Source: Gammaproteobacteria bacterium
Lineage (GTDB): Bacteria > Pseudomonadota > Gammaproteobacteria > Pseudomonadales > Azotimanducaceae
Direction: 5' to 3'
Assembly (NCBI GenBank): GCA_016874135.1
Contig: VGVE01000027.1
Location: 1-36,145, forward strand
DNA: 36,145 nucleotides
Positions 32,070 to 36,145 of the stretch are shown piece after piece. The notes beneath the pieces are model-generated. The model searched no databases. It worked only from the letters and a program-made list of their open reading frames with translations, and was not told where the DNA came from. Numbering within the stretch: position 1 is the stretch's first letter; each line of letters begins with the position of its first letter. Made by a program: the position numbers and the translations under genes.

Positions 32070-32654
32070 CTACTCGCCGCGGATTTCCCGGATCAGGGTT
32101 GTCCACGACGGATGTTCGTCCGGTTTCCAGATCGCGCGCATGTGTGCGTCTGCCTGTTCACGGGTCCAGATACCCTGACGTTCGGCAAAGAGTCCATAAA
32201 ACGCACTCACACGCCAGTTTGCCGCGCAATGCACATGGATGGTTTTGCCGCGGTTCGCATCCATCGCCTTCTCGAACGCGTCAAAGTCAGCGCGTGTCGG
32301 CGCCGACCACTCGACCGGAATGTAGGTGTAGGTCAGCCCTTGCCCCGTGACGATCGATGCCTCATCCGGCACCGCGTATTCGTTGTTGTCCGGCAACAAG
32401 TTGATCACCACATCGTAACCTTCAGCCTTCAATGCCGAGAGCCGTTTGTCGCCGACTACACCTGACGTTGTGACCTTCGCATCGATTCGCTTGAAGTTGA
32501 AACTGGTCTCTATACCCATTTGCGCATCCCGTTCAGCCGCTGCCTTATGGTCGGCAGTTTGTTGTGATTCCGAGGCGTACACAATTGCGGACACCAGCGC
32601 GGTACACGCCAGCACGGCAACGACCAACGCAGCGCGAACGACCACAACCCTCAC
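32070..32654 (-). CDS. DUF442-like protein tyrosine phosphatase-fold protein, exported or membrane-anchored
   Basis: This 194-residue protein has an N-terminal hydrophobic segment (about residues 6-26), a signal peptide or anchor placing the rest in the periplasm. The core resembles DUF442/dual-specificity phosphatases: ITSG-like TTSGVVGDKRLSALKAEGYDVVINLLPD, then VEWSAPTRADFDAFEKAM, and HVHCAANWRVSAF (141-153). The Cys143 to Arg148 spacing is CX4R, one residue shorter than the CX5R of classical tyrosine phosphatases, so catalysis is uncertain. GTG 32654 overlaps the upstream oxidoreductase stop as GTGA, so the two are translationally coupled. Confidence 0.78.
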   Translation of the reverse strand: MRVVVVRAALVVAVLACTALVSAIVYASESQQTADHKAAAERDAQMGIETSFNFKRIDAKVTTSGVVGDKRLSALKAEGYDVVINLLPDNNEYAVPDEASIVTGQGLTYTYIPVEWSAPTRADFDAFEKAMDANRGKTIHVHCAANWRVSAFYGLFAERQGIWTREQADAHMRAIWKPDEHPSWTTLIREIRGE

Positions 32655-33619
32655 CTGAAGAGCTGTGCGAACCTCTCGAGTTCACCGGGAATATCTTCGC
32701 CGGCAGGCTGGTAGGCGATTTCGGAGACACCGGCCTGAACGTAACTATCGATTCGCGAACGCCACTGATCGGCCGTGAGCGCGAGTTTCTGTGCGGCAAG
32801 CACCTCGCCGGTGACGAAGGGGCGATCCCGGTCATTGACCGCAATCAGGTGCCGATCGTGCAACGCCAGGTGTCGCTCCCTGGCCGGCACATCGGCGTAG
32901 ACGGCGGCCCACGCTCGACCACCGGGCAGATTGTCGAGCGCATCGAACTCGGTTGCCCAGTGCAGTCCCACGGACGCTGCATGGCCGGCTGCAGCAATGG
33001 CACGGGCCGATCCTGGCGATTCGCCCGGCAACAACACCGTACCCATGGCAAGCAGCACGCTGCGCGAGAAGCCGGGTAAGGGCACCGAGCCGAAAGCCCC
33101 CTCGCCCATCTCATGTGCCACCTGCATACCTTTGGGTCCCGCCGCAGCGATGATCACGGGAACGTCCATCGGCCGGGACGCGCCGAACCCAACTGGGTGC
33201 ATCATCATGATGGGTGCGCCCTCCCATTCGACCTGCTCACCCCTCAACAGCGCCTTAATGCAACCCACGTACTCACCCACATAACGCCATGAGAGCGGCC
33301 GCTGGCCGAGCGTCAGCCGCCCTGTAAACCCCGAACCAATGGCAACACTGACCCGACCTTCCCCTGCCAGGTCGACCAACGTCGCAATGGCTGCGGCATT
33401 GGTCATGGGATGACGCAGGCTGGGTACCAGCACTGCGGGACCGAGCCCAATTCGGGAAGTCCGTTCAGCTGACCGGCAGAGTTGCACCCATACATCTGGA
33501 TACAACGCCGGCGAGTCGTAGAACCACGCCCGAGTGAACCCGAGTTCTTCCGCAATCCGGGCGTGTTCATGGCTCTGGCTCGAAGTCGCAAACGCACAGG
33601 ACATCACCGGCATCACCAT
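32651..33619 (-). CDS. LLM-class (luciferase-like) flavin-dependent oxidoreductase
   Basis: This 322-residue TIM-barrel oxidoreductase is of the bacterial luciferase-like superfamily, which uses FMN or F420. Characteristic parts are EHARIAEELGFTRAWFYDSP (residues 17-36), RIGLGPAVLVPSLRHPMTNAAAIATL (56-81) and VSVAIGSGFTGRLTLG (about 90-105). DVPVIIAAAGPKGMQVAHEMGEGAFG (about 152-177) then leads into the C-terminal helices. The match is close to the F420/5,10-methylene-H4MPT-reductase-like subgroup, but FMN use is likelier in this setting. GGGAGAG lies 4-5 bases before ATG 33619. It overlaps the phosphatase-like gene downstream and is 47 bp from the phoQ stop. Confidence 0.88.
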   Translation of the reverse strand: MVMPVMSCAFATSSQSHEHARIAEELGFTRAWFYDSPALYPDVWVQLCRSAERTSRIGLGPAVLVPSLRHPMTNAAAIATLVDLAGEGRVSVAIGSGFTGRLTLGQRPLSWRYVGEYVGCIKALLRGEQVEWEGAPIMMMHPVGFGASRPMDVPVIIAAAGPKGMQVAHEMGEGAFGSVPLPGFSRSVLLAMGTVLLPGESPGSARAIAAAGHAASVGLHWATEFDALDNLPGGRAWAAVYADVPARERHLALHDRHLIAVNDRDRPFVTGEVLAAQKLALTADQWRSRIDSYVQAGVSEIAYQPAGEDIPGELERFAQLFR

Positions 33620-33666
33620 TTTCTCTCCCTCCCGCTATCAGAGCCGTAATCAGATCATTCGCCCGA

Positions 33667-34998
33667 TCACTTCAGCACCAATCGCAGTCGCGCGCCACCC
33701 AGCTCACTGTTTTCAATAGCGAGCGAACCTTCGTAGAGCTGAACCAGATCCGCAACAACAGAGAGCCCGATCCCCTGCCCCGTCTGCATCTCATCGGCAC
33801 GAATGCCGCGATGCAGAACTTCTTCACGCAGGTGCGAAGGGATTCCCGGACCGTCATCATCGATCACGGTTTCCACGCCGCCACTGACTTTAAGCGCGGT
33901 GATGCGGATCCGGCTGCGGGTGTACTTGAACGCGTTTTCCAGCAAGTTGCCGAAAATTTCCATCAGGTCACCTTCATCACCGCGCGCGCGAAGGTCGCGC
34001 TCGACGTTCAGCGCAACGTCGATGTTGCGCTCCACATAGGCGGTCCTCAGCGCTCGAACGAGGCGCTCCACAAGCACAGCCAGTTCCACTGTGCCGCCCA
34101 CGATAACCGGTCCTCGCACAGAGGCTCTGGAGAGCTGGTGATGCACAGTGCTTTCCATCCGCGCCAGTTGTTCGCGCAGCAGTTCAGATGGGGAACCGTT
34201 GGCTTCGTTGATCGCATTGCGGACCACAGCCAGTGGGGTTTTGAGGCTGTGAGCAAGGTCTTCGAGGGCATTGCGATAACGCGTTCGCGACCGCCGTTCG
34301 TGTTCAACGAAACGATCGAGGTTGCCTGCCAGTCCCGAGAGTTCCGGCGGATAGCTCCGGCTCAATATTTCCCGGTCGCCCGCTTCAAGTTCCCGAACTT
34401 CTTCAGCCATTTGCCGGAGCGGTGTCAAACCCCAACGCAACGCAATCAACTGCGCACCCACGAACAACAACAGCACTGCGCCAAGGCCAAACCAGAGGTT
34501 CTGCCGGAAACGGCTGATAGAGCGTACGAACTCGGTCTGCTCTGTCGCCACAGTGAAGGTCAGTACGGCGCCGTCATCCGCCCCCCAGCTCACGGCATAA
34601 CTGAGGTAGTAGAACGGTGGCTTCGAGTCATCCACTTCCGTGAACAGGAATTCGCCCGGGTCCATGGCGAGGACATGCTCCGGAAAGGGCACGTCGGTGG
34701 TCAGCGCGGAAGGTGAGCGCCATCCCGCAACCCGCTCCCGCATGAGCACATTGGCATAGAGGCCACTTTCCGGCTGGTTCAGCCGCGGCTCTGGCAAATC
34801 GGAAGAGAGGCCGAGCCTCGTGCCGTCAAAATCGACCACACCCATGAGGGAATAGGTAACCAGCCGCAGCTGCTGTTCAGCACCTGCAACCACACTGGCC
34901 TGAAAGGAACGGTCGAGGATGTAACCGGCAAGGGAGAGACAGGATCCAAGTACGAGCGTTGTGGTGAACAGCAGCCGGGTCTGGATGCCCGCCTTCAC
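33667..34998 (-). CDS. phoQ: PhoQ-like sensor histidine kinase
   Basis: This 443-residue inner-membrane kinase has TM1 (about residues 9-27), a periplasmic sensor domain (30-165), TM2 (167-188) and a HAMP-like linker. The dimerisation/phosphoacceptor domain has His250 in DLAHSLKTPLAVV, nearly the PhoQ signature. The ATPase domain has GNLLENAFKYT (N box) and DDDGPGI (G1). The C-terminal half aligns by eye with PhoQ throughout, including TGQGIGLSV and ELGGARL. PhoQ senses Mg2+, acid and cationic peptides. Here the periplasmic acidic patch is modest (EVDDSKPP), so the signal may differ. GTG 34998 overlaps the phoP stop as GTGA. Confidence 0.88.
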   Translation of the reverse strand: MKAGIQTRLLFTTTLVLGSCLSLAGYILDRSFQASVVAGAEQQLRLVTYSLMGVVDFDGTRLGLSSDLPEPRLNQPESGLYANVLMRERVAGWRSPSALTTDVPFPEHVLAMDPGEFLFTEVDDSKPPFYYLSYAVSWGADDGAVLTFTVATEQTEFVRSISRFRQNLWFGLGAVLLLFVGAQLIALRWGLTPLRQMAEEVRELEAGDREILSRSYPPELSGLAGNLDRFVEHERRSRTRYRNALEDLAHSLKTPLAVVRNAINEANGSPSELLREQLARMESTVHHQLSRASVRGPVIVGGTVELAVLVERLVRALRTAYVERNIDVALNVERDLRARGDEGDLMEIFGNLLENAFKYTRSRIRITALKVSGGVETVIDDDGPGIPSHLREEVLHRGIRADEMQTGQGIGLSVVADLVQLYEGSLAIENSELGGARLRLVLK

Positions 34999-35666
34999 CC
35001 GTCACTTTCCGAAAGGAAACGATAACCCTGCCCACGAACGGTGCGGATCGGATTGACCGGATCGAGCTTCTTGCGCAGCCGCCCCACAAAAACCTCGATG
35101 ACGTTGCTGTCGCGGTCGAAGTCCTGTTCGTAGAGGTGGTCCGTCAGTTCTGTCTTGCTCACCACCCGGTCCGGGTTGAGCATCAGGTACTCAAGCACCT
35201 TGTACTCATACGCCGTGAGCTCGACCGCATCACTGCCGACGCGCACTTCCTTTTTGGCGGTATCGAGTTTGAGATCACCGTGTTCGAGCACAGGCGAGGA
35301 ATAACCCGCAGCACGCCGGATCAGCGCATTGAGCCGCGCCAGCAGTTCTTCCATCTGAAAGGGTTTGGTGAGGTAGTCATCGGCGCCGGCTTCAAGGCCT
35401 TTGACCTTGTCCTGCCAGTTGCCACGCGCCGTGAGGATGAGCACCGGCATGTTGCGCTCGGCACCGCGCAGTTTGCGGATCAGGCTCATGCCGTCGAGGC
35501 GGGGCAACCCCAGATCGATGACCGCGGCGTCATAGTCGAACTCCTCGCCGAAATAGAGTCCTTCTTCCCCGTCCTTGGCGGCATCCACCACGAACCCTGC
35601 CGACCGCAGGGCGGAAGCGAGTTGCGCCGCGAGGGCCGACTCGTCTTCAACGATCAGAACGCGCAC
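34995..35666 (-). CDS. phoP: PhoP-like OmpR-family response regulator
   Basis: This 223-residue two-domain regulator has a receiver with acidic residues in VEDE (7-8), phosphoacceptor Asp51 in VIDLGLPRLDG and the conserved Lys in YLTKPF (about 100). A winged-helix DNA-binding domain follows (from about 128), with VELTAYEYKVLEYLMLNPDRVVSK and FVGRLRKKLDPVNPIRTVRGQGYRF. The receiver-plus-wing match and pairing with a PhoQ-like kinase support the PhoP assignment. It probably dimerises and binds direct repeats upstream of its targets. It lies 5 bp after the PepSY stop and overlaps the kinase. Confidence 0.9.
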   Translation of the reverse strand: MRVLIVEDESALAAQLASALRSAGFVVDAAKDGEEGLYFGEEFDYDAAVIDLGLPRLDGMSLIRKLRGAERNMPVLILTARGNWQDKVKGLEAGADDYLTKPFQMEELLARLNALIRRAAGYSSPVLEHGDLKLDTAKKEVRVGSDAVELTAYEYKVLEYLMLNPDRVVSKTELTDHLYEQDFDRDSNVIEVFVGRLRKKLDPVNPIRTVRGQGYRFLSESDG

Positions 35667-35671
35667 GGTCT

Positions 35672-35983
35672 TTACTCGCTTTGTGTGCGGCCTTTTTCAT
35701 CGACGAACCAGGTTTGTACGAGCCGCTCGTCAACGAGTACCCGTACCTGGTAGCCGACTTCCGCTCCCTTGCTGGCGGGGCTTGCCGAAAGCACGCGCCC
35801 TCCGGTCTTGTGACGAACGATGGCAGTCGCGGTTTCGAGCGTGACGCCGGGCGATGGCTGAACGAGGTAATTTTGGGTGGCGGCCGGCTTGTATTCGGCC
35901 GCTGCAGCCGGCAGAGCGATGAACGCCAGGACCGTAATGAGACCAGCCAGCACCACTTTCGCCACGCGCTGGATGAGGGTCAT
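35672..35983 (-). CDS. Small PepSY-type periplasmic protein, first gene of the phoPQ operon
   Basis: This 103-residue exported protein has a signal peptide (residues 1-28, VAKVVLAGLITVLAFIALPAAAA), followed by a short PepSY-like fold. Tandem strands and a helix appear as SPGVTLETATAIVRHKTGG, RVLSASPASKGAEVGYQVRVL and QTWFVDEKGRTQ. PepSY domains are thought to bind or inhibit peptidases or to sense envelope peptides; here one may modulate PhoQ. GGAGGG lies 8 bases before ATG 35983. An alternative ATG at 36034 also has GGGAGGG upstream but would put 17 polar residues before the signal peptide. It is 5 bp from phoP, so part of that operon. Confidence 0.82.
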   Translation of the reverse strand: MTLIQRVAKVVLAGLITVLAFIALPAAAAEYKPAATQNYLVQPSPGVTLETATAIVRHKTGGRVLSASPASKGAEVGYQVRVLVDERLVQTWFVDEKGRTQSE

Positions 35984-36081
35984 TCTTGTTCCCTCCAGAG
36001 ACTGGCGCACCGGATTCTGGTTATGCATGCGCATCTTGTGGCCCTCCCGAAAAGGCCCGGTATTTTTCTGCCTGCGGCGCG

Positions 36082-36087
36082 ATTCTA
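36082..36087 (-). promoter_or_regulatory. Candidate -10 box of the PepSY-phoPQ operon
   Basis: Minus-strand TAGAAT, 5/6 to consensus, lies 98 bases upstream of the PepSY start. No good -35 and no classical PhoP box (repeated GTTTA) is visible in the 60 bases above it. Confidence 0.35.
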
Positions 36088-36145
36088 ACCCCAAAGATGG
36101 GCCGCGAGCAGCGGCAAGTTTCCCATATCAAATCCGGTCTGTAAC

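Noticed and set aside
33811..34716. 301-codon plus-strand ORF
   Set aside because: It is antisense to the PhoQ-like kinase; no family features.
35984..36145. PhoP box upstream of the PepSY gene
   Set aside because: I looked for repeated GTTTA or close variants on both strands and found none.
1..36145. CRISPR arrays, tRNA or rRNA genes, insertion sequences, phage genes
   Set aside because: No regularly spaced repeats, no cloverleaf or rRNA-like stretches noticed, and no transposase or phage protein among the frames.

Overview
The window looks like chromosomal DNA from a GC-rich gammaproteobacterium (GC around 60% by eye). Supporting signs are an AsnS-type asparaginyl-tRNA synthetase, a PhoP/PhoQ-type two-component pair preceded by a PepSY gene, a bacterioferritin-comigratory-type peroxiredoxin, a DUF349 protein, and many acyl-CoA and CoA-transferase genes of the kind carried by marine or soil heterotrophs. 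Coding density is high. Many neighbours overlap by ATGA or GTGA (at 3854, 9626, 12392, 17689, 32651 and 34995), so much of the window is organised in translationally coupled operons. I see no rRNA, tRNA, CRISPR, phage gene or intact insertion sequence.

Layout. 1-4144 (+): the C-terminal part of an RND efflux permease, an 853-residue phosphotransferase with the domain order of rifampin phosphotransferase, and a small three-helix membrane protein. 4328-7827 (-): threonine ammonia-lyase, a carboxymuconolactone decarboxylase-family protein, an SDR and a CitE-like lyase. 7851-13561 (+): a flavodoxin-like protein, two overlapping family III CoA-transferases, a GPH-type sugar/cation symporter and a DUF482 (FemAB-like) acyltransferase. 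13624-14373 (-): an SDR without the catalytic tyrosine. 14510-19554 (+): asnS and two overlapping ABC exporter half-transporters forming an asymmetric heterodimer. 19617-20746: a glycine-rich RRM protein with its own promoter and terminator, a collapsed nhaA pseudogene and a doubtful small ORF. 20747-24141 (+): lipA, a ceramidase-like secreted protein and an Asp-box repeat protein. 24170-27964 (-): peroxiredoxin, alpha/beta hydrolase and two acyl-CoA dehydrogenases. 28115-32048 (+): an enoyl-CoA hydratase-family protein, a double CDGSH protein and a 907-residue DUF349 protein. 32070-35983 (-): a periplasmic phosphatase-like protein, an LLM flavin oxidoreductase, PhoQ, PhoP and a PepSY protein.

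How the genes may work together. Two catabolic blocks stand out. One pairs CoA-transferases with a transporter (8403-12395). The other is a divergent acyl-CoA dehydrogenase/hydrolase versus enoyl-CoA hydratase locus (24665-28972). The PepSY-PhoP-PhoQ operon probably senses envelope conditions.

The most unusual observations are: a 23-bp divergent intergenic region whose centre is a perfect palindrome giving a -10 box on each strand at leaderless distance from both start codons; an nhaA gene reduced to its two ends; a CoA-transferase pair in which only one partner keeps the catalytic aspartate; and short imperfect tandem duplications in several leader regions.
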